64,000 nucleotides of DNA. It comes from Chrysopilus asiliformis (taxonomy: Eukaryota; Arthropoda; Insecta; Diptera; Rhagionidae). Each line of letters opens with the position of its first letter. The stretch's first letter is position 1. The notes under the pieces were generated by a model. The model saw only the letters and a program-made list of their open reading frames with translations. It did not search any database and was not told where the DNA came from. The stretch lies in assembly GCA_964034945.1 (NCBI GenBank), contig OZ035962.1, forward strand, positions 31,151,943 to 31,215,942. The letters run 5' to 3'. Below are positions 1 through 17,055 of this stretch, piece after piece. A program made the translations under genes and the position numbers.

Positions 1-290
1 AAGTTCAGTTATGGACTTCCGGAGGGCCACTCTTCCCTTCTGATGAAATCATGAATTTGATTTTCAAGTAATTTTTGTGGTCATTTGGCTTTATGAGTCA
101 GAGCTGAATCCTGTTGAAAATTCCACTCCCTATATTTGAATAAGTTTTCGTTTAAATGCTTCACTATACATTTTAAACAGTTTCTTGAGCAACTTAGGCT
201 GACGTTTGCGTCCCCTTTTTTCACAAAAATTGCTCAAATCCATTGGCATGACTTCATTCCTCCCTCAAAATCGAATTGAATCTCATTGGT
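1..290 (-). mobile_element. Degenerate Tc1/mariner transposase fragment
   Basis: On the minus strand, bases 118 to 1 translate as a decayed transposase catalytic region. FQQDSA is followed by THKAK, then by WPSGSP and LN, which matches the Tc1/mariner block around the second catalytic Asp (QQDxAxxH ... WPxxSPDLNP). A stop codon replaces the Asp expected between P and L, and another stop follows AK, so it is dead. Bases 118-290 may continue the element upstream, with a basic GRKRQPK stretch, but this part is not diagnostic. The element runs off the left edge. Confidence 0.75.
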
Positions 291-915
291 TATTAGTCAT
301 CTAGATAGCTATTCCTCCGATTAACGAACATTGACTTTCATATACCAAGCATCACTTCAACGAACATACCTCGCGACAACTATTTCAAAAAATACGATAA
401 AGAATTTTTTTTTTAGTTTACAATATGGGAAGGATCAAATTGCACTCAAATACTTTCAACATGAAATCAGAATGTGGCTTACAAGATTCAAAGCCGCCAA
501 TAGTTACCGAAAACCAAAATCAGCCCGCCGTTGCATATTTCAATGCAAAAATCCTGATTCAAAGATCCTAAGATTGAAAGTAAAAAAATTGATACAGAAA
601 TAGGAAAAGTAAAATGGAATATTCAAAAGTTAAAACCAAATAAAAACACGTTAGTGAGTTTGTTCTTATGTTTAATAATAGATTTGCTTATAGAATATTT
701 ACATTAAGAACTTTTATATCTTATTGAAAAATGAAATTTTATAAATCACGTTTGGCTTGAATATGCAATTCGACAAGATTTCTTGTGTTCTAAAATTTTG
801 AACTGTGATATTGAATTTTTAATGAAATACTAGTCTTAAATATAATTAACTATAGGGAATATAAACAATAAATTAAAAATAAATAAATTTTGTATTGATT
901 TAAAATAAATTAAAT
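291..915. other. Intergenic stretch downstream of mas
   Basis: This is AT-rich sequence 3' of the mas stop codon and should contain its 3' UTR. I see no clear AATAAA on the minus strand close to the stop. A 90-codon open frame at 331-603 (+) has no recognisable domain and overlaps transposon-flanking DNA, so I do not call it a gene. Confidence 0.5.
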
Positions 916-3900
916 TCACAAATTATTAACACTAATTATTTGATTTATCCATCCTATAAACGAAGAAACTTTAACATAAACACCGGGAACATCTACTCGA
1001 CCGCATCCGAAACCCCACGAAACAAGTCCAGCTAATTCAAAGAAACCGTCATCTTGGCAGACCAAAGGACCACCACCATCACCCTAAAAAATTAAAAGAA
1101 ATGTTTTAAGAAAAATTAAGCTGTTATGTTTTTAAATAACTTTTTAAATATTTAATTTTAAATAAAGTTGAATAGAAATGGTTTCGATAGAAACAAAAAT
1201 TGTCCAATATAACCTATAGCCCGAAATTATTCAAAATAAAATATTTAAAAATCCGAGAGATCAAGAAAATTAAATATTGTAGTTTTTGAAATTTCTTTAT
1301 ACGAATTTTTGAAACCAATTTTTTTAGTTTTCTCAAACCAAATCATTGTACAAACAATAATGTTACTTTTCTAACGTTTTTATATAAATTTTCGGACTAG
1401 GATTTAGATACTAAATAAAATTTTAAAAAAATTCAACTAACTTGACATGCGTCATTTCCTTCTTCTCCGCCAGCACAAAAACTGGAAGCAGGTAGGATGA
1501 AAATTTTTTCTGTCACTGCATTTACTTTCCTTATACATTCTGCATCACTAACCACTGGAATTTCAGCTTCTCTAACCCGAAGTGGAATCGGTCCGGCTAA
1601 AAGTAATAATAATAAATTTTAAATTTTTTTTTCTTTTTTCATATAAGAAATATTTTTGAGAGCAAAAAGTTGGTACTTCTAAATATGGATTGTTTTTCAA
1701 AACAATTCAAAAATTTAAAAAAAAATTGTGTTAAAAGTTTAACTAACCTTCTCCCATATAACCATAACCAGTGACTGTGCACCTTTTCCCGGCAGCATGG
1801 TTGACTCCCCTTGCTGGTAAGCAAACCTATTTTGAAAAAATAATACAATAACAACATTTTCTGATTTGCAAAACTAAACAAAAATGTAAATTCGATTGGA
1901 TCGCTATAACACAATAGTTGATGCCTTGTAGAAAAAACGGACAGTTCACTGTGACGTATTAAAGGAATGTCTAATAGGGATGACTGACCGTCTGTTCTCA
2001 AAAATAATTATCTTACCAAACAAACTCCATCCCTCAGATCTGCCTGTCCATGCAGTTTCAGCAACGCGATATCATTATCCAGTGTTTGGCTATTGTGATT
2101 GTGGTGAATATAAGTGGTGGCCACCCTTAGCGTTTGAGCTCCAGGACTTCCAAATTTCCTCGTCAAATCATAATCACCAACTCTAACATAGATTGCATCT
2201 CCAGAACGAACAATACTAAAAAATATACAATTCGCAAATGAATCAACGTTTTACAATACAAAGAAAAATCTACTTTGTAACACAATGAGCGGCTGTAAGG
2301 ACCCACTGCGTTCCAATCAAAGCTCCACCGCAAAGGTATTGATTCATTGAATTAATTAATGCAACCTGCCAGCACCATTCGCCGTTTTCTCCGTCATCAC
2401 CACCCACAACACGTGCTCGTCTTGCAGATGTGAAATTATGTGGATAGTATGGAGTAACCTGATGGCTATCTACAGTGGGTTTAACTTCAATCAAGTTGGA
2501 AAGTTTGTCATTTTCGATCTGGATCGGAACGATATCGGATCCCAGAATAAGTATCTCATTGGATTTTGTGAAGTTGTACTGCTGTTGTTGCTGCCTTTTA
2601 ACCCTTGTATGATCTGTGTTATTTATTGCTTCCAAACTTTGGATATTTTTCACTGTTCGCGAATTTCTACTGGTTCCCTTAACTCCACACACATATTTTG
2701 AGTAGATTGGTTGCCGAGTCGACGTTAGAGGAGGCGTCGGCGGTGGTGGAGTGGATAACATAACTGTAAAATAAATTAAAATTGAAAAGGATCAAAGAAG
2801 ATGTGAGGATTTTTTTTATTTGACTTTCTGTAGCAAAACAAAAAAAAAGTTTAGCCACTTCGAAAAATTTTAAGAATTAAATTCATTTTATCCTTAATGG
2901 AATTTCATTTTATCCTTAGTAACGAAAAAAAATTTGAATTTCGTTACATAACGAAATGTATAACGTTACGATTTTGTTTTCGTTTGCCATCCCCGAATTT
3001 CATTTTATTTTTTCTTGAAAAATAAATTTTTAACCAAATTCAATTGTTATTCAAATTTAACTTCCAAATTTCCAAGTTTCTGAAGTGTTGAGTTAGAAAA
3101 TCTTAAGAGAAAATTGATACCTGGTGCAACAGTCGATGGTAATTGGCCATGCTGATGATGTTGGTATTCATGATAAATATGATTAGGATTAATATGTGGA
3201 CTATTTGGTACGATAGGTGCATAAGGATTCTTATCAGGATATTTGAATGTTTCATTTTTAATCGGCAGTCCTTGTTTCTCTAATATTTTGCTCTTTGGTG
3301 CGCAGCACATTTGCCCAGTCTTATGGCACTTGAATAAATCAGTCATTTCAGCATATCCTGTATTTAAAAAAATCAGATTTAAATTTGAAGACAAAATACA
3401 AAAACTTTAGCACATACTAAAACAGGTAAAACTAAGTAGACTAACAATACAGGATCCAGGACATTCCTCCCTTGGATCAGGCACTGGAGTTGTTGTCACG
3501 ATCACTGGAGGCGTGGGGGGTGGAGTTTTCTTTTTATTAGCAGCAATAGATCTGAAATTTATAAAATTCAATTTTCCCATTACTAAATTGAATAATGAAG
3601 ATTTTACCTGGTGTTATCACAACAGATGGACCCCTTCTGGCAATCTGAAGTGTTTGGCACTAAAACTGATGGTCGTTCACAGAAAGCCGCCAGAATGTTC
3701 ACTAAACAGTATCCAGGACACTTAATTGGTGGCGCCTGTGTTGTGGGGGTTGGCTGATTAACATTAACCAAAGTATTTTCTGCGATATTCAAAATCTGAG
3801 AAAGAAGATTCTCAGTTACTGGAACTGATGGTGGTTTTGGTGTAGTGACTACGATTTTCTGCTCAATTTTTTGCGTGGTTGCTTCAAGTTTTGTAGTTAT

Positions 3901-6900
3901 GCAACAGCTTCCATCATTCGGGCATACCGCATCCACATCAATATCATCACAGAATATTGCAAAAAAACTATTCACGCATTCTCCATCGCAAGGCTTTCCA
4001 TCATTTTGTCCATCACCTTCGCTACTTTCCTCTACTGAATCCGACACTGGTGGACGTTTACTTGGAGGCTTGCTAGTTGGTCTCGCTTCCGAATTTTTTT
4101 CACGTAGTGGGTCTATGGTTGGTGACACCTACAAAAGTTGATTTTTTTACTAATAATTTTATTTTTAATTAATCGCACATACCTTCATCGGCGGCCTTTT
4201 ATTTAAACTTTGGCTAGAAGTTTTATTTTCTCTGTGATCTAGAATTTCGTTTAATGTTATTAAATTAAAATAATCATAAGGAAAAGGTTTTACTCATACT
4301 CGCTGGTATGTAAATATCTTTCGGGAATTTCCCCGAAGGATATGAATTCAGTGATACACAGCAACGTTTTCCTGATTTACAAAGACGTTCAGATCTTAAA
4401 TAAGCTTCACAGTACTCCGCCATGTGGTCAGGAACACATACTTCCGGACATCGTCCTTTAATTAATATACAATATTTTCATAATGCCTAAATTTTTTCCA
4501 ATAAATAAATAGGTCTTACCTGAATTGTCATCATCCTCCTTTTCTTCATCACTATCAGAATTCGATGAAGTCTTCTTTTGTGGTTGTATCGTCGTTGATT
4601 TTGTCGCAGGGGTTGAAGTTGTTGTAGGTCTCCTTGTTGTTGTACTAACATTTTGAGCTATAATTTAAAACACTTTAGCTACAAACTTATTTATAACCAA
4701 AAGCTCACTTGTGCTAGAACTGGTTTCTACACAGCATCTCATGTTGCTTGAAGGACAAGCGATGTCTTCTAACACTTCATCACAAATAAGCGTCGCTAGC
4801 GCGTGAACGCATATTCCTGGACAGTCTTTAGAATCTGCACTTCCCCCTATTGTGTCAAGTAATCCTGAAAAGAATTTATTTTATAGATTTCTACATTTTT
4901 GTATGAAATTTCCAAAACAATTTTGTTTCTGTTTTTATGTTAATCCCACACTAGGACTTTTATTAAATGCTGAATTTTTCTACTCGTCCTTAGTTAAGCT
5001 CTTCACATTCAATATAGTCACCTAGTGTGTTCTGAATTGTGACTGCAATTTTGTTTTTGTGAAAATTTCGGAAATCAGTCTTATTTTATTTTTACATTGT
5101 CACTAGCCAGCACTTAAATCAATTTTCAAATTCTGACAAATTTACATTGTAAAAAAATAAATAGAATTCTTTCTCTAGAAAAATAGTCCTGAATTTTCTA
5201 CATTGTTTTAATAAAATCTTTTTTAAAATGTTTTTTTAGTAATAAGACTTTTTGACTCCGCAATCGGATTCAACGATCCCAATAACCACCATATGAGATT
5301 TTTTCCGTAAAATTTGAAGAAACGGATAATCACATTATCCTTACAGGACCTTCCGTTCTCCTTGCAAGGACGAAGTGGTGAAATTATTGTATTATCGTAC
5401 CCAATTTTGGCCAAATTGGTTGGAAAACCAATTGGATTTCCAATCATCTTGTACCAAGTACCGAAGGTACGATTTATGGAATTTTGACTGAAAATCCAAG
5501 ATTTTTTCCTGTGAAAATGGTCCTTTTTGTATCATAAGGTCCATAATTCCAAATGTTCCCACAAATATTCTTAAACTTTATAAAGGAAAATTGCGTGGTA
5601 CATTTGACACGGACACGGACACGGTACAAAAATTCCAACATTGGTCAATTGGGTATGTGTGCAAAAAAACAACACCGCTCTGATTTTTATGGAAATACAA
5701 ATTTTTTATCATTGTTCGATTAAAAATGACTATCCAGAACCCAGTCACGCAAAAACGTGTTTCTTTCCCTCTAAATTAGATGTTTTCGTACGCTATTGCA
5801 GTAAAATCTCACAAAATTTGGTCTGAAAACACTTTCGCAATAAGAATTTTACGCGGGAAAGTTATGTAAGGATATCACATTATTTCTTCAAAGTTGTCCA
5901 GGAAAAAAAATCTGATCTGGGGGTTTTTGGGGTCGCTGAATTCGATTCTAAAGTTACACAAAAGAAAATCTACAATTTGCTGGCCCCTCGTAAAATGCGA
6001 GCAAACAAAATTTTTATGAAAAAAAACCATTCATATTGGAGAAGGGTAAGGATTGGTCCGATTGGATTGTGATGTATGGAACGGTTATGTAAAATCATAA
6101 TTTAAACACATTTCGTCTTTATAAATTTTTCGATACTATGCTCCGTTTTCAAGAAAATAGAAAAAAATGGATTCAAGTTGTATGAGAAACTGGATTTTGA
6201 TGTATCGATGTGTTATGCGAAATCCTATTCTCAACATATTTTAACTTCATAAATTTTTTAATATGACTCACCGGTTTTTAGAAAATTGCTAAAACTGTTT
6301 CGTTTGTATGGGGGAGAGGAGAAGGAATAGTCCAATTTTCTCCGTTCAAGAACTGGACCTTTCTATGTACGAGAAACGCAATTCTACAAAATTTCAAGGT
6401 TCTAGCGCAATATTTTCGAAAGTTATGGTGTTCACGGACAGACAGATGGACAAACAGACGGAAATCAAAATATTTTGTCATCCCTAACACCCTGGTGTAA
6501 TTCATTTTTATGTCCGATGGTTGGTTCGATGCGTTACACTCTCGAAAAAATGGAGTCGATTACGCACCGAAAGGGAGTTTGAGGGAGTCCATCACCTATT
6601 GGAGAAAATCGAGCACCGGGCTAGGAGTTTACAACAATTCCTTATGGGTGTTAATTTTTAACAATTTTTCGGTGTTAAACCAATTTATTACCAAGAAAAA
6701 AAACCTCACAAATTCTCTTTTTTTTGCAAGCATTTGAGATGTTTTGAGTTTTTTTTTTCGTGTTTCCAAAGTTAATATTACTTGTTAAAAACTTTTCTTA
6801 CATGTCTCTGCCGGGACTCGAACACCCATAAGGAATTGTTGTGAACTCCCTAGCCCGGTGCTCGATTTTCTCCAATAGGTGATGGACTCCCTCAAACTCC

Positions 6901-7448
6901 CTTTCGGTGCGTAATCGACTCCATTTTTTCGAGAGTGTATACAAATCGAATACTTTTTTCGTGTTTTCTCGAAAACTGTGCATCGTGTCGAAAAATTTAT
7001 AAAGATGAAAAAAGTTTAGGATATGATTCTACATAACCGTTCCATACATCGATATCCAATCGGACCACTCCTTTCACACTCTCCTAAACAAACATTTTGT
7101 CTGTCATCATATAAAATATTTGACGATTGACCCCTTGCGATTGTAGCTTTTTTTATGTTTTCAAATTGTCTTTTACACTATTTCCTATTTCGTTCCAACG
7201 CGATTTATTAAATGCCCTAATTTTTAAAATAATGCAGGACATTCAGACCTCGCTTTGCGGACACCTCCCATAACAAAAAAAAATGTTGGTCCTGTGAGTG
7301 CTAGCTTTTTTGGGAAAACTATTACGATAAAATATGCAACTAATTTCCACTTACCTGACAAAAAACTCCCAGCTAAAGAATCATCTTGGCCGGATATTCC
7401 AGATATTAGTAAGCAATATGAAAACAGAACTGCAATAAACTTAATCAT
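916..7448 (-). CDS. mas: Masquerade: secreted clip-type serine protease homologue (pseudo-protease)
   Basis: Thirteen coding exons join in one frame (860 aa): 7355-7448, 4709-4864, 4520-4657, 4300-4455, 4183-4238, 3608-4128, 3418-3551, 3121-3357, 2274-2763, 2017-2215, 1748-1826, 1442-1596 and 916-1083. A signal peptide starts the protein (MIKFIAVLF, then SGQDDS). Five disulfide-knot modules follow, each of the CPGxC...C...CC type; examples are [14 protein letters not shown] and [12 protein letters not shown]. Ser/Thr/Pro linkers separate them. The trypsin-like domain begins after RRAR with VVGG (about residue 616). His657 (TAAHC) and Asp709 (LDNDIALL) are kept, but residue 808 is Gly in GDGGGP where the catalytic Ser should be, so it cannot cleave by the usual mechanism. 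Drosophila masquerade has the same substitution and five such knots (from memory) and acts in muscle attachment and nervous system development. Intron 1 (4865-7354) holds transposon debris. Confidence 0.95.
5990..6505 (-). mobile_element. GTCY-type dispersed element, minus-strand copy
   Basis: Read on the minus strand, 6505 to about 5990 follows the same order as the copies at 12.4, 15.5 and 19.6 kb. First comes AATTACACCAGGGTGTTAGG, then a short GTCY run, then a block like CACCATAACTTTCG, then conserved text ending in TTTATAAA and TCCAATCGGACC-like segments. It is degenerate and lies inside mas intron 1. Confidence 0.6.
6535..6939. repeat. Fold-back repeat with 118-bp arms and a box-B-like motif
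   Basis: Bases 6535-6652 and 6821-6939 are near-identical inverted arms, each containing ATGGAGTCGATTACGCACC or its complement, with a 168-bp spacer. Just outside the right arm, the minus strand reads GTTCGAGTCCCGG at about 6810-6825, close to the RNA polymerase III box B consensus. This suggests a tRNA-derived SINE end, but I could not find a matching box A or a tRNA fold. Confidence 0.7.
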
Positions 7449-7530
7449 TTTTCACACTATTATTATTTTTAATTCACTATTTTTAATTAACTTGATTCCG
7501 GGTCAGTGTGATGTTTTTTGCTTTTAAACA

Positions 7531-7538
7531 CTTATATA
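7531..7538 (-). promoter_or_regulatory. TATA box of the mas promoter
   Basis: The minus strand reads TATATAAG here. About 29 bases downstream, near 7509, is an initiator-like TCACAC, which leaves a 5' UTR of roughly 60 bases before the mas ATG at 7448. Spacing fits an insect TATA/Inr core promoter. This is inferred from sequence only. Confidence 0.6.
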
Positions 7539-10500
7539 TCAATTTCTTGCTTTTATTCCACTCGACTTAGCCATTTATTGCATTCTACCACTATTTTTTA
7601 ACACAAAATTTAAAAAAAAATAATTTTGCAATACAGAAAAGTTTTAAAATTTTAACCACTTTTCTAACATTTTTTTGTTGATTGCGAGGAGTTTTTCTTT
7701 TCCAGTAGAATTAAGAAATCAATATTTTTCATCATACCCGAGCAGATACTCCCTAACGAAATAGCTAACCAAACCACTAAATAAAATGCAAAGAAAAATC
7801 ATACTTACTGAATAAATCATCCCCATAAAACTAACAACTCTGATGGAAATCAAAAACCGCATGAAATAAATATTTGCCAAATTAACACATGAAAATATTT
7901 GAAATTCCGAAGCCGCTAAAAAAGGTAACGCATGAAATTATCGTACCACACAAATATAGGTCACTTGACTCAATGGCTTGGAGTGACGATGATTAAGTGA
8001 TTCAGTCGAAGCAAACATGCTCACCCATAATCTTCTTACCACTTTCGTGCTTTGATCAGAAAGGTTTCTAAAAGTTCTTGTGCTTTTTTTTCAACAGCAA
8101 TTTTAAACTGATCTATATCAGGAACTGATCTTCACTGAAGAAACCGCAACAAAGCTAATGAACTGATTGACCTATTTTTTGGCGCACTCCCAAAAACACA
8201 ATGCCTTCTCTTGAAATTTTTCACTTTTCAATGTGAATGGGACCAACCTTCTTGAGTAAAAATACTTTTTTTTATTCGTCGTGTAGAACAAACACTGAAC
8301 ACCAATTTGATGTCCTAGATTTTGTATATAATTCTTTTGATACTCTAATATTTTGATTATTCACATTATTGTTAGATAACTTTGTTGCTTTCATCATAGC
8401 TTTTACTATTGTTTTCCAGAGGCAAGTGAATTTCATTGAAGAAATACCCAACACGAAACTTTTTACGCACTACCAGACAAGACACTGTATAACGACATTA
8501 TTCTGCCATTGATTTTTGCAGTGAAATTATATTACCTAATAAAGCAATAAGGTAATCTTCATCATTCCGGTACAGGTTGAAAATTGAATATCTAATACTC
8601 AGGCAATTTATGTTGAATTTACAGTTTTTAGCATACAGAAAGCTCGGTCGCTTTGTACAACAACGGATAGCTAAAGAAATACTAAAACGGATAGATATGG
8701 ATGACGACCATAAAGTAGTTATAGGTAGGAAGCCAACTAGTCGTAGTTAATCCGGACGTTCGTTGCATTAGGCACGAAGAAAACTCTTTCTGCTAATAAA
8801 AAAAAATCTTTCAGGTATGAACTGTTTCTGTTTCAGTATGGCTTTATGATATGCTAACCACGATGAAAGGCAAAAGAACTTTAAATTCTACCGCATAACT
8901 TGAATGTTGAGTGTCTTTTGGAATGTTAAACGGGGGATATAACGGTTAAATATTGTAATGACATAACGATCGAAGGCAACACCAACTGACTTTTATCAGC
9001 CAGAAGCAACAAAAATTCAACGCATAAGGTATAGGGTAAAGTTACTGAAATTGTATCGATTTTTGGTAATTTCATATAAATATTAAGAAAGAACTGATGC
9101 TAGAATAGCGAAAATTTTTACTGATCTATTAAAAGAAAATAAATTTCCTTAAGTCGATTAAAACATGAACCGGAAAATTCTGATTCAAGGAGTAAATCTT
9201 TTCAGTCACATTATTTCAAAAACAATAAAGACAAAAATTAATTGAACTTTTAAAGTTAAGCCTGTAATTTAATCGATTTTAATTTCAGCAAGAATTTGAA
9301 CTTAGGCTTAGAAAATCGATATACTTTTATTATCATCTTACAATCACAATTTTTTCACAATCACTTGTTGTAGGGCTAGGCATTTGAGGTGTGATTTATA
9401 GAAGATCGAAAAGGGGTAAAAACCACTCTTTATGGAGTAATGCAGAGGGAGTTTTCTTAAACATATAAATTGAAATTTAATACATGGGAAAGTTATCTAA
9501 AATTGTCTTACACAGTTGTTGTCTCCACAATTTGTTCGATATAAAACACCTTTTTTTGAACTGTAATTATTTCTGAGTTTTGCAATTTTTTTTGTTATAC
9601 AATTTAAAATACCTCGAAATATTTTTTGTCTCCTTGCCCCCCTCCCGCCCCCCACTTTTAATTTCTTTAATTGCAACGTGACACTACAATTTATTTATTT
9701 TTACCGAAAATCTTTAAAATATCATTTAACACTTTACCAAATTTTTCTAATCAATTTTTATATTGAATGTTTCAAAACATTTTTTTTAAATTAGGGACTC
9801 CACAAATCGGATCTAAATTCCTTCGGAATTGCAGCAAATAGAGAGCGAGGGCGCGAGGATGAAATTAGTGAACGAAAACGATAGCCTCTTTTATAAAGAA
9901 AATCATATCAAAATCCATAGAATCAATGTACTCTCAAAGCACTTCCGGAAAATCACTTTTTATCAGAAAAGACTTTTTTCCTGCAAAGGGTTTCCAGTCG
10001 TTTATGCGCAATTTCGCTGAATAAACTAAAAAATAGGGATGAGGTGGAAATAAATTATCGCGGAGGCAACGAAAAACTGTAATAAAATAATAATAGCCTA
10101 TAACCTGACTAGATATCTAAACTACATCTAGGAAGAACCGTAAAAAAATCGATCCACTGGTTTTCGACCCAACTCCGGACATACAGACGGACAAACATTG
10201 CCTTTATACGGAGAAGTATTCGTAATTTAATGTAGTAAACAGACAAAATTAAGTACGAGTTAAGTAATATACCGGCCTTATACCTCGTAATTTGACTAAT
10301 TTCATAATTGATTTTTTTCCGTGACAGAAGGAATTTCACCGAAAAATTTCACTTTGTTATTCATCAAAACCATTAATGATTCATACCTATTTCAATTTCT
10401 TATTTTATGAGACGACAGTAATTTAATGTTTTTGATAATTTAGCATAACCGGCTAAATAAATAATTGCACGTCTAATTCACAAACCAGCACTGGGACAGT

Positions 10501-12419
10501 TTGTTACCTAGTTTTTCTCGATTACCCAAATAATCAGGTGAGACGTAATCTCTATTAGTATAACCTTTTCCTTTTATCTTTTCATTCTTTCTGTGGATAG
10601 TTTTGTTATTTCGTTAATGGTTTTTTACCTAGAATGCTAAGAGGTTAACGTCAAGAAAAGCAAAATATACTATAAACTGAAACTGGTTTGTGTGTCAAAC
10701 AATCGCACAATAACAATAAAAAAGCGTGTCCATAGACGGCGATGTTAATACTGGAAAATATCTTAAATAAGAAGCAAAGAACATAAGAAGCAAACAGCAA
10801 AAGTCCGAGTATCAACAGGTTACTTGAATTGAATCCGAGGCCCCGTCTTACATTCAAGAATATGGGTCGTTGCTAACAATAACGAGTAACTAACTGAAAA
10901 CATTCAACGAGTAAAATAACCACTATACAGAAATCCAGAACAAGGGGCACAGCATTGGACAGGTACAAAACGCAACAACTGTCCGTAATCCATGGTAAAC
11001 TTAATTGATGTCATAAAGCCAAAAATTCACAGCACTTAACTGTTACGCCTTTCAAACGAAATAACCATAGCCGAGCCACCCACCCAATGAATAAAATCGC
11101 ACAGATAAATAAAGCCTGTGGATCTTTTTTGTAACTGTAAAAAGTCGTTTCTTAATGGTAAATAGAATCGCAACCACTAAACCACATATCAAACAACAAC
11201 GAAATCCATCGATAAAACTGCCTTTGCGTGAAGTTCAAGATGTAAATCAACCACTAACCACGACACGGATTTCGGATTATTAATATTCAGCTACCTTTCA
11301 TGACCAAACGCTAAACGACACTAAAACCGAACAGCAGCTACCAAGGTCTTCTTCCATCTACTCTTGGTTCATCGACATGATGATGGTCAGGAGGGGCAAC
11401 ACTCTTGATCATCCGTACCTGTCTACTCTACCTACCTACCTACCATTCTATCTTCGTGTTAATCCGTATGGCACAAAATTTTGAACAATTTCGAACACAC
11501 TTTTTGCACTTACTGCAAGTAAATATACGGAAAAAGCTTAATAGTGTGTTTGAAATAGCTGTATAACACAAATATGGCTACTAGTTCTACAATTATTGAG
11601 TTCAAGCTGTAATCCTCTCAATTTGCTACCTCTGAACCTATTTGTTTACCCGCCTGCTGTCACAATGCAACTTTTCACAGTCCTCACAATTTCTCCATTT
11701 CTCCTTAGCACGAATGAGTTTCATCGACGTCTGTACTTCGGAAGTGGCTCCACACATGTAATATGCAATAATGTTACAGTTGAATTGCATTCTAGCATCT
11801 AGAAAATGGATTTAAATCGCATTCAAAGTTACTTCATGCATCGTCATTTAAATGCAGATAATGCAGGTTCATCGCTGAAGTCTTTCGTTTCGTCAAAAGA
11901 AATTGCCCATGAAATTGTAATGAGTTCCCGGTGCTATTGTTGAATTTTTTATTTTATGTATTTTTGCAAATATGAAATTACACAGGAATAATTTAAAATT
12001 AACACTTTTATTAAAAATATGCAGTAGAACCCAAAACTGTTGTTCGTCTGTTTCTTCAATTTTTGCGAAATTTAAATTGAAAACAAAAAGGAAATAAAAG
12101 TGTTTATACTGTTTATGAGAATCATATAGAAATATATCTGTGGTAATAAATTGAAATACCTTAAGTCGATTTTGAGGCGAAGCTAAAGTGATCTGTTTAT
12201 CAAAATCGGTCCACTGGTTTTCGAGCCAAGTCCGGACATACATATGGATAAACATTGCCTTTATACAGAGAAGTAATCTAAAGAGTAAACCGAGAAGTAA
12301 TCTAAAAAACTGATCTGTTTGTAAATGCAAGTACAGATCAGTTAGATTTCGCCCGAAAATCGACCTAAGCTACTTTAACTTATTACCACAGATATTAGAT
12401 TCAGCACACCGTTTATAAT
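7539..12419. other. Intergenic region between mas and the clip protease
   Basis: I find no convincing gene here. A repeat fragment is shared by 10140-10215 and 12190-12260 (both contain CCACTGGTTTTCGA, then TCCGGACATACA and CATTGCCTTTATAC), with AT-rich filler around it. Bases 11260-11480 are less AT-rich than their surroundings and contain a short CTAC/CTACC tract at about 11425-11450. That part could hold regulatory DNA for mas, but I have no motif evidence. Short open frames show no domains. Confidence 0.5.
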
Positions 12420-12870
12420 GTATGGAATACAAAAATGACCTATATCAGAGTGTTAGGAACGACAAAATATTTTGATTTCCACATGTCCGTCTGTCTCTGC
12501 CTGTCTGTCTCTCTGTCTGTCTGTCCGTCCGTAAACACCATAACTTGCGAAAGGATTAAGCTAGATACTTGAAATTTTGTATAGTTACGTTTCTTGTAAA
12601 TAGCTAGGCGAAGTTCTTAAATGGGGCAAAACTGGACCATTGCCTCCCTCTCAAAACAGTTTTTCGCGATTTTTCCGAAAACGGTGAGTCATATTGTAAA
12701 ATTTATAAAGGTAAAATGTGTTTAGAATAGGATTTTACATAACTCATTCATAAATCAAAATCCAATCGTACCACTTCTTTCTCCCCCTCCTATACAAAAG
12801 GATTTTTTTAAATAAACATTTTGTCTGTCATCAAATAGAGTATCTGACGGATGGCCCCTGGCAATAAAAT
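12420..12870 (+). mobile_element. GTCY-type dispersed element (mini-me/DINE-1-like), degenerate
   Basis: The order matches the other copies: CAGAGTGTTAGGAACGAC, a TCCGTCTGTC/GTCT microsatellite at 12486-12532, CACCATAACTTGCGAAAGGA, TGAAATTTTGTATAG, GGACCATT, a cytosine-rich CCTCCCTCTC, and CAAAATCCAATCGTACC. The 3' part retains TGACGGATGGCCCCTGGCAA, corresponding to the TTGGCAAT 3' hairpin region of better copies. Confidence 0.65.
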
Positions 12871-13290
12871 ATATCCTGTGGGATGAACCAAATAGATTCC
12901 GATGAGAAAAATTAAATTCAATCAAAATATTCCGGTTAGAAATCTTTAGTGTTTCTCAAGTAGGATTTTTATTTATGAATAGGTTATATAAAACCGTATT
13001 TCGTTTTTAATGACAATACACCGCTTTCGCGAATTATGTGTCATGTCTTTTCCGAACACCCAATATCTTCTTAAGTATTTGTCGTTAAAAAAATGTTTGG
13101 CATTCTCTGTTTAACAAATTTGAAATTAAAAAATATTTTCAAAAGTTATTCATGTTTACTTTACAAAACAGACAGTATGTAACAAAATTTTATCCATCTT
13201 GTCATAAAATTAACTAGTAGTAATCACAAATTTTTAAATAAAAACTGTATGGAACACGTACCTATCTTACATTTTTGTATCACAATTTTT

Positions 13291-17055
<3,765 letters not shown>

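Larger units (their letters stand above)
4865..7354. other. Intron 1 of mas, rich in repeat debris
   Basis: This 2.5-kb intron separates the signal-peptide exon from the first knot domain. Bases 5330-5365 (minus strand) and 5915-5940 (plus) match parts of the 122-bp monomer tandemly repeated at 58.5-59.3 kb. Bases 5990-6505 (inverted) and 6950-7165 (direct) are pieces of the GTCY-type dispersed element. A 118-bp fold-back sits at 6535-6939. No coding exon is visible inside. Confidence 0.7.

Noticed and set aside
331..603. 90-codon open frame (+)
   Set aside because: No domain, low-complexity composition, and it lies next to a transposase remnant. Likely noise.
6795..6940. Possible tRNA gene from the box B match
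   Set aside because: The T stem does not pair fully, and no box A, anticodon arm or acceptor stem can be found.
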